Assembly: GCF_019669985.1 (NCBI RefSeq)
Contig: NZ_AP019782.1
Coordinates: 3,032,001 to 3,096,000, forward strand
Length of the DNA: 64,000 bases
Direction of reading: 5' to 3'
From: Methylogaea oryzae
Lineage (GTDB): Bacteria > Pseudomonadota > Gammaproteobacteria > Methylococcales > Methylococcaceae
Part shown: in pieces, positions 9,129 through 16,510 of the stretch
How the letters are laid out: the number at the start of each line of letters is the position of its first letter
How positions within the stretch are numbered: position 1 is the stretch's first letter
Translations under genes and position numbers: made by a program
Notes under the pieces: model-generated
The model's input: only the letters and a program-made list of their open reading frames with translations
Database searches by the model: none
Told to the model about the DNA's origin: nothing

Positions 9129-10274
9129 TTAATCGGCGTAGCTGATCCGGTAAAGGGCGCCGTTCATTTCGTCGGACACCAGCAGCGAACCGTCCGGCAT
9201 TTGCAGGATATCCACCGGCCGCGCCAGGACTTTTCCGTTGGGGGTCAACCAACCGTCGATAAACACTTGGTCGGCCACCGGCTGGTTTTTCTCGAAACGC
9301 ACCAGCACGACCCGGTAGCCCAAGGGCGTACTGCGGTTCCACGAACCGTGCTGAGCGACGAACAACTGCTCGCGATACTCCGCCGGAAACTGCTTGCCGG
9401 TGTAAAAGCGCATCCCCAGGGGCGCCACGTGGGCGGGAAAACGCCACACCGGCGCGGCGAACCCGTCGCAAGCCTGCTCCTTGCCGAACTGAGGATCGGC
9501 CACATCGCCGCCATGGCAATGGGGGAAACCGAAGTGCAAGCCGGGCCGATCCAAACGGTTCAACTCCTCCGGCGGCGAATCGTCGCCCAGCAAGTCGCGG
9601 CCGTTGTCGGTGAAATACAACTGGCCGGTACCCGGCTGCCAGTCGAATCCCACCGTATTGCGTATGCCGCGGGCAACGATTTCAAAACGGCTGCCGTCAC
9701 GGTTCAATCGGGCCAGGGTGCCGTAAATCTCCCGCGCCGGCTGGCAAACGTTACACGGCACGCCGATGCCCAGATACAGCTTGCCGTCCGGCCCCACCCG
9801 CAGATAGCGGGAGCCGTGCAGCGCATCGCGCGGCAGGCCGTCGTACACCACCGCCGGCCTCGGGGGATGGTCCAACCGGGAAGCGATGCGGTCGAAACGG
9901 ATAATGCGGTGCACCTCGGCCACATACAGCGCCCCCTGGTAAAAAGCCACGCCGTTGGGCAAATTGAGGCCGGAGGCGATAACGGTCACTTGATCGCCGC
10001 GGCCGTCGCCGTCGGTGTCGCGCACGGCGTACACCTTGCCGAGTTCCCGGCTGCCCACGTAAACAGTGCCGTCGTCCCCCAAAGCCAAGGAGCGGGCCTC
10101 GGGGGTTTGGCCGGTGTAAAGGGAAAGCCGGAAGCCTTTGGGTAAAACGGCCCGCTCCACGGCGGCGTCTCCGCCGACGATCACCTCGCCGTCCAAGTGC
10201 GCGGCCGTGGCCGGCGCTATCCAAGCAAAAGCCAGAAGCATCGCCATGGCCTGTATCGTCCTACCCATATTCAC
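9129..10274 (-). CDS. Sorbosone/glucose dehydrogenase-like beta-propeller protein
   Basis: 381 residues with a signal peptide (hydrophobic stretch about 8-25), so periplasmic. Motifs such as LPNGVAFYQGALYVAE, RDTDGDG, DLLGDDSPPEELN and FGFPHCHGG match the PQQ-type sugar dehydrogenase / L-sorbosone dehydrogenase family (six-bladed propeller). It converges with the binding-protein gene, ten bases apart. Cofactor use is not provable here; many members bind PQQ, which methanotrophs make. It may oxidise a sugar in the periplasm. Confidence 0.8.
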   Translation of the reverse strand: MNMGRTIQAMAMLLAFAWIAPATAAHLDGEVIVGGDAAVERAVLPKGFRLSLYTGQTPEARSLALGDDGTVYVGSRELGKVYAVRDTDGDGRGDQVTVIASGLNLPNGVAFYQGALYVAEVHRIIRFDRIASRLDHPPRPAVVYDGLPRDALHGSRYLRVGPDGKLYLGIGVPCNVCQPAREIYGTLARLNRDGSRFEIVARGIRNTVGFDWQPGTGQLYFTDNGRDLLGDDSPPEELNRLDRPGLHFGFPHCHGGDVADPQFGKEQACDGFAAPVWRFPAHVAPLGMRFYTGKQFPAEYREQLFVAQHGSWNRSTPLGYRVVLVRFEKNQPVADQVFIDGWLTPNGKVLARPVDILQMPDGSLLVSDEMNGALYRISYAD

Positions 10275-10407
10275 TCCTCAGCCGGTTACGGTATTTATCC
10301 CACCGCCGCCCTGGCGGATGCTCGGCCGCCGAGACCGCTCAACTTGATTTCCAGGCGGGGAAGCCCCATATACTAGTGCACCCGCAACCCGGAAGGAAAA
10401 ACGTTCC

Positions 10408-11298
10408 ATGCGCATACTGTTATTTCTCTTGACCAACATCGCCATCATGGCGGTCGTCAGCATCCTGTTCCATTTGCTGGGATTGGGCGCGCTACTGCAG
10501 CAAAAAGGCGTCCCCCTCAACCTGACCCATTTGCTTATCGTGTCGGCCTTCATGGGCATGACCGGATCGTTCATTTCCCTGTTCATTTCCAAATGGATGG
10601 CCAAGCGCTCCATGGGCGTCTACGTCATCGAAAGGCCGAGCAACGCCACCGAAGCATGGCTGGTGGAAACGGTACAGCGCCTGTCCAAGCAGGCCGGCAT
10701 CGGCATGCCGGAAGTGGGCATGTTCGACGCCCACGAACCCAACGCCTTCGCCACCGGCGCCAGCCGCGACAACGCCCTGGTGGCGGTGAGCACCGGCTTG
10801 CTGCACAACATGAGCCAGTCCGAGGTGGAAGCCGTGCTGGGCCATGAAATTTCCCACGTGGCCAACGGCGACATGGTGACCATGACCTTGATCCAGGGCG
10901 TGGTGAACACCTTCGTCTACTTCCTCGCCACCGTGGCCGGCTATGTGGTGGACCGCACCCTGTTCCGTTCCGACAACGAGGAATCCAGCGGCTTCGGCCC
11001 GGCCTACTACATCACGCAAATGGTGGCGCAGATCGTCTTGGGCATTCTCGCCAGCATGATCGTCATGTGGTTCTCCCGCTGGCGCGAATTCCGCGCCGAC
11101 GCCGGCGGCGCCAACCTGGCCGGCCGCGCAAAAATGATTTCCGCTTTGCGCGCCCTGCAAAAGGCCCACGAGCCGGCGGAAATGCCGACGGAATTCGCCG
11201 CCTTCGGCATCCGTGGCGGTGCCAACGGCTGGATGGAGCTGTTCATGAGCCACCCGCCCCTGGAAAAACGCATCGCCGCGCTGGAAAGCGGCCGCTGA
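10408..11298 (+). CDS. htpX: Membrane zinc protease HtpX
   Basis: Inner-membrane M48 metalloprotease that degrades misfolded membrane proteins. The 296-residue protein has two N-terminal membrane helices (about 4-29 and 40-60), the zinc motif HEISH at 146-150, two further helices and the third ligand in EFRADAGGA. Length matches the E. coli protein. It is monocistronic, with a strong terminator about 50 bases downstream. Confidence 0.95.
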   Translation: MRILLFLLTNIAIMAVVSILFHLLGLGALLQQKGVPLNLTHLLIVSAFMGMTGSFISLFISKWMAKRSMGVYVIERPSNATEAWLVETVQRLSKQAGIGMPEVGMFDAHEPNAFATGASRDNALVAVSTGLLHNMSQSEVEAVLGHEISHVANGDMVTMTLIQGVVNTFVYFLATVAGYVVDRTLFRSDNEESSGFGPAYYITQMVAQIVLGILASMIVMWFSRWREFRADAGGANLAGRAKMISALRALQKAHEPAEMPTEFAAFGIRGGANGWMELFMSHPPLEKRIAALESGR

Positions 11299-11349
11299 GC
11301 GGAATGGCGCAGGCTTCCCGCAAGCCGCCAGTAAACCTACCACCCCGTA

Positions 11350-11376
11350 AAACGCCGGCATCGCCGGCGTTTTTTA
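11350..11376 (+). terminator. Rho-independent terminator after htpX
   Basis: AACGCCGGC ATC GCCGGCGTT followed by TTTTT forms a strong GC stem with a U-tract, placed about 50 bases after the htpX stop. Confidence 0.85.
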
Positions 11377-11702
11377 TTGCCTGCCGAAGACGGCTCCAAC
11401 CGCTGCAAAGCGGGCGGTCGCAAGGCTTCGATTGAGCGCCCCCAGCCCCTTCGCTCCACCCTCTAGCCTCGCGCAGGCGGCAGCGCGAAACCGTCCTGGG
11501 CATACTCGCCGGCCAAAGTCGTGCGATGTTCCCGCCGATAGCCTTCCACGCCAAGGCAAACCTCGCGCAGACACACTCGCTTGCGCGCCCCGGCGGCGGT
11601 GTCCGGCCAACCGTTGACCGGAAACAGCCGCCGTCCTTGAAGAAACGCGCGTCGCAACGCCGCAAGCCTTTTCGCTAAAACACCGCCGTCGAAGCAATAA
11701 AA
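11377..11702. other. Spacer between two matching hairpins, possible small ORF
   Basis: A 326-base stretch bracketed by two near-identical terminator hairpins. On the minus strand an ATG at 11657 opens a 64-residue frame to 11463 (ending EYAQDGFALPPARG). It has no recognised family and no clear ribosome site. It may be a remnant of an inserted or decayed gene; I would not call it coding. Confidence 0.35.
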
Positions 11703-11731
11703 AACGCCGGCAGTGCCGGCGTTTTTTTATC
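11703..11731. terminator. Bidirectional terminator after the flagellin gene
   Basis: AACGCCGGC AGT GCCGGCGTT with T-tracts on both sides, so it can act in either direction. On the minus strand it ends the flagellin message, whose stop is at 11775. Confidence 0.8.
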
Positions 11732-11774
11732 GCAACCGTGGATGCGGTCGAGTGCCGCGACCGCCGATCCAGGT

Positions 11775-12614
11775 TTACTGCAACAGCTTGAGTACCTGCT
11801 GCGGCGCCGAGTTCGCCTGGGACAGCATCGCCGTACCGGCCTGCTGCAGGATCTGCGAGCGGCTCAAGTTCGACGTTTCCGCCGCGAAATCCGCGTCCAT
11901 GATGCGGGAGCGCGCGGCCGACTGGTTTTCCGTCGTGATGCGCAAGCCGTTGATCGTGTTGGTCAAGCGGTTCTGTACGGCACCCAATTTGGCCCGCAGC
12001 GTGGTTACCTGGGTAATGGCGTTGTCGATGGCCTTGACGTAACCGCTGGCGGCGGAAACGCGGGAGATGGTGCCGCCGGAGAATACCGATTTCATCGCGC
12101 CAGCCGACAGGTTGCTCATGCGAATGGAAATCTTGTTGTTGGCCAAGGCGTCGGCGCCCACCTGGAACACCACCACGGAAGTCGTGCTGTACGCCTTGCC
12201 GTTGAGGATGGCGTTGCCGTTGAAGGTGGTGGAATTGATGACGCGCTGCAGTTCCGACGCCAGCTGCTTAAATTCGGTGTTCAGGTTGTTGCGGTCGCCG
12301 GAGGCGTTGCTGCCGTTCATGGACTGGATGCCCAGATCGCGCATGCGTTGCAGCATATCGCCGAGGTTGCTCATGGCGCCTTCCGCCGTCTGCGCCATGG
12401 AGATGCCGTCGTTGGCGTTGCGCATGGCGACGTTCATACCGTTAATCTGCGACGACAGGCGGGAAGCGATGGCCAAGCCGGCAGCATCGTCCTTAGCGCT
12501 GTTGACCCGCAAACCGGAAGACAGCCGTTCCATTGTCGTGGACAGACTCGCCTCGGATTTCTCCAGGTTGCGGCGAGTATTCAAGGACATCATGTTGGTG
12601 TTGATTACGGACAT
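11775..12614 (-). CDS. fliC: Flagellin
   Basis: Filament subunit of 279 residues. The N-terminal D0/D1 region (SVINTNMMSLNTRRNL, RLSSGLRVNSAKDDAAGLAI) and C-terminal helix (NLSRSQILQQAGTAMLSQAN) are both intact. The variable middle is very short, so this is a compact flagellin. A good ribosome site (TAGGAG) lies six bases before the ATG. No other flagellar gene (fliD, fliS, flaG) is nearby, so it is an orphan gene. A sigma-54 promoter is visible upstream at 12706..12721 and a hairpin terminator downstream. Confidence 0.95.
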   Translation of the reverse strand: MSVINTNMMSLNTRRNLEKSEASLSTTMERLSSGLRVNSAKDDAAGLAIASRLSSQINGMNVAMRNANDGISMAQTAEGAMSNLGDMLQRMRDLGIQSMNGSNASGDRNNLNTEFKQLASELQRVINSTTFNGNAILNGKAYSTTSVVVFQVGADALANNKISIRMSNLSAGAMKSVFSGGTISRVSAASGYVKAIDNAITQVTTLRAKLGAVQNRLTNTINGLRITTENQSAARSRIMDADFAAETSNLSRSQILQQAGTAMLSQANSAPQQVLKLLQ

Positions 12615-12705
12615 GGTCTTAACTCCTAATTTAAACCGAAGATTCGGCCGACATGCTCTTCATTGCCGCCTGATTCACGCTGCAACCGCAGCCTGACATG
12701 ACAGG

Positions 12706-12721
12706 AGCAAGACTCGGGCCA
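12706..12721 (-). promoter_or_regulatory. Sigma-54 promoter of the flagellin gene
   Basis: On the minus strand the site reads TGGCCCGAGTCTTGCT, matching the -24 GG and -12 GC with correct spacing. Transcription would start near 12694, giving an ~80-base leader before the ATG at 12614. Sigma-54 flagellins driven by an FlrC/FleQ-type activator are known in other gammaproteobacteria; the activator here is inferred. Confidence 0.7.
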
Positions 12722-12873
12722 ATATTCCGAAAACCCGCCAACAGGCGCTACAACGCGGCAATATCCAGGAAGAGCCCTCCCTCAAAACCGGCCCGATGAC
12801 GCTGGGCGCCCCGCAAAACCGGCAATACTTACCGCCGCCCCTGGCAACCATTTGCCGGCCGCGCCGCCTCGCC

Positions 12874-12901
12874 TTGACAACCCCCTTTGGTCTGCAATAC
12901 T
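12874..12901 (+). promoter_or_regulatory. Sigma-70 promoter of smbP
   Basis: TTGACA at 12874 and AATACT ending at 12901, 16 bases apart, with a TG just upstream of the -10 (extended -10). The start would be about 65 bases before the smbP ATG. Confidence 0.55.
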
Positions 12902-12971
12902 CAGAAGCGCGGCACTCCTAGGCCGATGGGCAGACGGATGCCGCAATCAACGAAAAGGCAAGGAGATTGTT

Positions 12972-13304
12972 ATGCAAGTGAAAGTCATTGCTCTCGCAGC
13001 CAGCCTGTTATTCGGCGCCTACGGCGCCGCCCAAGCGGCCGAAGCCAGCCACGCCGCCCAGGCGCTGGAACACGCCAACGCGGCGGTCACCCACGGCGAA
13101 GCCAAGCACGCCGACGTGCTGACCCAACACGCGGAAGAAGCGCTGAAACACGCCGAAGCCGGCCAAAAGGAAAAAGCCAATCCGCACCTGGAACAAGGCA
13201 TCACCCACCTGAAAGCCGCTATCGAACACGGGAAAATGGGTCATGCGGACGTCGCCACAGGCCACGCCAAGGACGCGGTCACGCACCTGAAGGCAGCGCA
13301 GTAA
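12972..13304 (+). CDS. smbP: Small periplasmic metal-binding protein, SmbP-like
   Basis: 110 residues: a signal peptide ending AQAAEA at about 23, then an all-helical body with repeated seven-residue units of the type ALEHANAAVTHGEAKHA. Spaced histidines and acids in these repeats bind divalent metals in Nitrosomonas SmbP. The start at 972 is chosen for AAGGAG nine bases upstream and because it creates the signal peptide. It has its own promoter and terminator. Copper binding in the periplasm would suit a methanotroph, but that is inference. Confidence 0.8.
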   Translation: MQVKVIALAASLLFGAYGAAQAAEASHAAQALEHANAAVTHGEAKHADVLTQHAEEALKHAEAGQKEKANPHLEQGITHLKAAIEHGKMGHADVATGHAKDAVTHLKAAQ

Positions 13305-13321
13305 CCGCCCTCTCCTCCATC

Positions 13322-13347
13322 AAGCCGGCTTCCAAGCCGGCTTTTTT
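13322..13347 (+). terminator. Terminator after smbP
   Basis: AAGCCGGCT TCC AAGCCGGCTT with a T-run: a stem of about eight pairs, 18 bases after the smbP stop. Confidence 0.85.
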
Positions 13348-13466
13348 ATGCCCGCACGTCCCAAAGACGCAAAACGGATAGACGAGCCGAGCCTGGCGGC
13401 AACGTTGGCGGAAAAGCGGAACGGACTTGCCGCGGCGAACGTCGGCAAGCCGTGGAGAGGTTAGGT

Positions 13467-14324
13467 TTAAGCCATGCTCTTGGCCAAGGCGAAAATTTCC
13501 TCGGCGTCGAACACTTGGTCGTTGGATTCGAACAATTTGCCGATGCAAGCCCGGTGCACCGCCAGTTTCAGGGTGCCGAAGCCGATAGCGCCCCAACAGA
13601 TTTTGCCGTGACGTTCGGCGCCCCGATCGAACATCTCCATGCCGGCGATCCCCAAGGGCGGCGTCGCGTTGGCGTCGGCCAGCATCTCCAGATGGGGGTT
13701 ATCTTTCCAATGCTGCTCTTCCAGCAACAACACGCCGGCGGCGCCGCAGGCGAAAACGATCTGGGCGTCGGCGATGGCGGCGGCGCGCGCTTCGTTGTCG
13801 ACCGCTTCCAGCGGCGTCAGCGTCACGCCGAACCGGACCCGCATGTCCTCGCAAGCTTTCACGGCGCGAGCCATTTGCCGGGAGGTGACAGCCACCCGCG
13901 CCCCTTCCTTGGCCAACATCACCGCCGCACGTTGCCCCACAGGCCCGGTACCGGCCAACACCACGGCCTTCTTGCCCGCGATGGCGCCGCTGGCGGCCAG
14001 CTTGGCCACCCCCGCCGCCGCGGTGGTGTTGCTGCCGTTACTGTCCAGCATCACGGATACGCGAAAATCGGCGAAAAATTGCTTGCGCACCGCCTGGAAC
14101 AGGGCCTGCCCCGCCGCCAAGTCGCTGCCGCCGACAAACAGGGCGGTATTCTTTTTCTCCTTGGGCGGCCGGGTAAAAATAGCGCCCTCCACCAATGGAG
14201 TAACGTTTTCCGGGGTCACATTGGCATGGCCGATGACGTGATCGGCCCCCCCGTCGTAGGCCACCACGGTATCGAAGACGGAAGCGAACGAATCGGTGTC
14301 GAGCTGGAACAGAAGTTTCTTCAT
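13467..14324 (-). CDS. mtdB: Methylene-tetrahydromethanopterin dehydrogenase
   Basis: Oxidises methylene-H4MPT to methenyl-H4MPT with NAD(P)+ in the formaldehyde oxidation route of methylotrophs. The start at 14324 gives MKKLLFQLDTD, the usual beginning; a longer frame adds 29 unlikely residues. The 285-residue length, the Rossmann motif LAGTGPVGQRAA and the DSNGSNTTAAAGVAKL active-site region fit MtdA/MtdB. MtdB is preferred because the N-terminus MKKLLFQLDTD.FASVFD is typical for it, but NADP specificity is not decided. fchA lies divergently next to it. Confidence 0.88.
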   Translation of the reverse strand: MKKLLFQLDTDSFASVFDTVVAYDGGADHVIGHANVTPENVTPLVEGAIFTRPPKEKKNTALFVGGSDLAAGQALFQAVRKQFFADFRVSVMLDSNGSNTTAAAGVAKLAASGAIAGKKAVVLAGTGPVGQRAAVMLAKEGARVAVTSRQMARAVKACEDMRVRFGVTLTPLEAVDNEARAAAIADAQIVFACGAAGVLLLEEQHWKDNPHLEMLADANATPPLGIAGMEMFDRGAERHGKICWGAIGFGTLKLAVHRACIGKLFESNDQVFDAEEIFALAKSMA

Positions 14325-14528
14325 GGAAAGGCGCGCTAAGCCGAGTTGCGGTAAAAGGGAAGCCCGCGCAAACGCGGGACGAAAAACGCTATAAAGTAGC
14401 CTAACGGCCATGGAGCGGCAACCGCCGCCACGCCCGCCAAACGGCGCGGCCTTGGGCCGTCCCCTTTCAATGCTTTACAATGGCCGGTTTTACCGCATCT
14501 TTCACACACTGGCTCGAGAGGTAATCGG

Positions 14529-15152
14529 ATGATCAAAGACAAGCCGGTCCAAACCTTTTTGGACGAACTGGCCAGCAAGTCCTCCACGCCCGGCGGCGGC
14601 AGCGCGGCAGCGGTGATGGGCGCCATGGGCGCCGCCTTGGTGAGCATGGTGTGCAACCTCACCATCGGCAAAAAAGGCTACGAAGCGGTGGACGCCGACA
14701 TGCGCGCCCTGCTGCAGCGGACGGAAGCCCTGCGGGCCAAGCTCGCCGACATGGTACGGGCCGATGTGGAGGTATTCGACAAAGTCATGGCCGCCTACGG
14801 CCTGCCCAAGGACAGCGACGAACAGAAGGCGGCCCGCAGCGCCGCCATCCAGGCCGCCCTCAAGCAAGCCACCGACGTGCCCATGGAATGCGCCCGCGCG
14901 TGCGCCGAAGCCATCGCCCTCAGCCGCATCGCGGCGGAACAAGGCAACCGCAACGTCGTTACCGACGCCGGCGTGGCCGTCATGGCCGCATACGCCGCGC
15001 TCAAATCCGCCGCGCTCAACGTTTATATCAACACCGGAACCATCCGGGACAAGGATTTCGTGGAACAGCGCGTGGCGGAACTGGAAGCGATCCTGACCGT
15101 CAACGAAGACGCCACCGCAGAAATCTATGCCCTGGTAAAAAGCAAGCTTTAA
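14529..15152 (+). CDS. fchA: Methenyl-tetrahydrofolate cyclohydrolase
   Basis: Interconverts methenyl-H4F and formyl-H4F in methylotrophic C1 assimilation. The 207 residues carry the cyclodeaminase/cyclohydrolase fold with TFLDELASKSSTPGGGSAAA at the N-terminus and MECARACAEAI in the middle. It is divergent from mtdB with about 200 bases between, a natural pair of C1 genes. A ribosome site (GAGAGG) precedes the ATG. A tRNA cluster follows. Confidence 0.9.
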   Translation: MIKDKPVQTFLDELASKSSTPGGGSAAAVMGAMGAALVSMVCNLTIGKKGYEAVDADMRALLQRTEALRAKLADMVRADVEVFDKVMAAYGLPKDSDEQKAARSAAIQAALKQATDVPMECARACAEAIALSRIAAEQGNRNVVTDAGVAVMAAYAALKSAALNVYINTGTIRDKDFVEQRVAELEAILTVNEDATAEIYALVKSKL

Positions 15153-15162
15153 CGCCGCCGCG

Positions 15163-15191
15163 TTGACCTTATAGAAAAATCCGGCTAGAAT
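15163..15191 (+). promoter_or_regulatory. Sigma-70 promoter of the tRNA cluster
   Basis: TTGACC, 17 bases, TAGAAT: a near-consensus promoter ending 44 bases before the first tRNA. Confidence 0.75.
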
Positions 15192-15235
15192 TCCGCTGCT
15201 TCGAAGATCATCTCGCGGCGGAGCGGTTAATCGAT

Positions 15236-15312
15236 CGGGGTGTAGCGCAGTCTGGTAGCGCGCCTGGTTTGGGACCAGGATGTCGGGGGTTCGAATCCCT
15301 CTACCCCGACCA
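15236..15312 (+). tRNA. tRNA-Pro (UGG)
   Basis: A 77-base cloverleaf: acceptor CGGGGTG pairs with CACCCCG-like TACCCCG, the anticodon stem CCTGG/CCAGG closes loop TTTGGGA (anticodon TGG), the T-arm has GGTTCGAATCC, and CCA is encoded. Confidence 0.97.
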
Positions 15313-15316
15313 AGAT

Positions 15317-15393
15317 GCGCTTGTAGCTCAGCCGGATAGAGCATCGGCCTTCTAAGCCGAGGGTCGCAGGTTCGAGCCCTGCCAAGCGCGCCA
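15317..15393 (+). tRNA. tRNA-Arg (UCU)
   Basis: Acceptor GCGCTTG pairs with CAAGCGC. The anticodon loop CTTCTAA (anticodon TCT) lies between TCGGC and GCCGA, with T-arm GGTTCGAGCC and an encoded CCA. It begins four bases after tRNA-Pro. Confidence 0.97.
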
Positions 15394-15447
15394 TTAATGG
15401 CAAGATTTCTAGCAGTTATTCCGCTTCGCGGCGGTTTCAGTTTCAAT

Positions 15448-15524
15448 GGTGGGCGTAGCTCAGTTGGTAGAGTACCGGATTGTGATTCCGGTTGTCGCGG
15501 GTTCAAGCCCCGTCGCTCACCCCA
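15448..15524 (+). tRNA. tRNA-His (GUG)
   Basis: Anticodon loop TTGTGAT (anticodon GTG) between CCGGA and TCCGG. The extra 5' G at 15448 faces the C before the encoded CCA, the identity mark of tRNA-His. It is third in the Pro-Arg-His transcript. Confidence 0.97.
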
Positions 15525-15532
15525 TACAATCA

Positions 15533-15562
15533 AAGGCTTAGCTTCGGCTAAGCCTTTTTTTT
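15533..15562 (+). terminator. Terminator of the tRNA cluster
   Basis: AAGGCTTAGC TTCG GCTAAGCCTT followed by eight T: a ten-pair stem with a stable TTCG loop. Confidence 0.92.
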
Positions 15563-15769
15563 GGCTAACGCGCCCAACTTTGGCCGAACGGCCATGTCTT
15601 ACCCTCTTGAACGGCGACGGCGAGACGGATCTCCGGAAAACTCAACCACAAGACGCGCCGTACCCAGTACGAAGGGTTGCGGAACCCCCTCGGACGATCA
15701 AGCACCGCGGAAAAACGCCATGTTCGGCTAATCCAGCATGTTCACACTTCTATTCAGGGGGCGTTACCC

Positions 15770-16189
15770 ATGATTCATCTTCTCTACATCAGCTCCGCCA
15801 CGAGCTGGCCGAGCGAAACCGACCTCATCAAGCTTCTCGAGCAATCCAGGGAAAGGAATCGACGTCAAAATATTACCGGAATGCTTCTATATAATAACGC
15901 CACGTATATGCAAGTGCTTGAGGGGGATAGCAAGGACGTGCATGAAATATACGATGCGATCTGCCGCGACGAGAGAAACACCGGCAACGTAAAGCTGTTT
16001 GAACATGAAATCATCCGCAGGGACTTTCCGGATTGGAGCATGGGCTTTAGAAATCTCGACACTTGCTCGCCGGACGAACTCCCCGGATTTATCGACATTT
16101 TCAACGGAAAACTCGACAAGCAAATCGCCATTAACAACAAAATGGCTGTGGTCGATTTGATGGTCGGTTTCGCCAAGAAATACAAATAA
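15770..16189 (+). CDS. BLUF blue-light sensor protein
   Basis: A stand-alone FAD-binding BLUF photoreceptor of 139 residues. Visible marks are the Tyr in HLLYISSA (about residue 6), Asn in NITGMLLY, Gln in MQVLEGD, and the Trp of WSMGF. The start at 15770 begins MIHLLYISS as usual; an upstream in-frame ATG adds 31 unlikely residues. An effector domain is absent, so it must act through a partner. The next gene is an HD-GYP-type protein, making a light to c-di-GMP link possible but unproven. Confidence 0.9.
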   Translation: MIHLLYISSATSWPSETDLIKLLEQSRERNRRQNITGMLLYNNATYMQVLEGDSKDVHEIYDAICRDERNTGNVKLFEHEIIRRDFPDWSMGFRNLDTCSPDELPGFIDIFNGKLDKQIAINNKMAVVDLMVGFAKKYK

Positions 16190-16510
16190 GAGCGGCCGAG
16201 CGCTTCGTCCGGGCGTGCCGGCGCTGCCCCTTGCCGCGCGCGGAGGCGGTATCATTCCCATTTTGCGTCGTGTTTTGAAGCCGTTTCGGGAGGGTCGGAC
16301 CCCGAACCGGCTTTCCACAAAGCTTTTCGCCGCCACGCCACAGCTCGTAACATGCTGATTTTATTGAATACTCTTGCATGGAGCGCTGCTTGGCGCGATT
16401 ATTGATAGCTAACGGCGTCCCCCCCTGGCTTGGGCGGCGGATGCCCGCCCCGCCGAATTAGATTATGTTCCGACGAAGAAAGTAAGCGTGAGACAGGAGG
16501 AGTTTTCAGC
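16190..16510. other. Intergenic region between BLUF and HD-GYP genes
   Basis: 321 bases without a gene I can support. The right half is AT-richer and holds the leader of the HD-GYP gene with a strong ribosome site (AGGAGGAG). No clear promoter or terminator hairpin was found. Confidence 0.5.

Noticed and set aside
11463-11657. 64-residue minus-strand ORF between two hairpins
   Set aside because: No ribosome site or family match; kept only as a note on the spacer.
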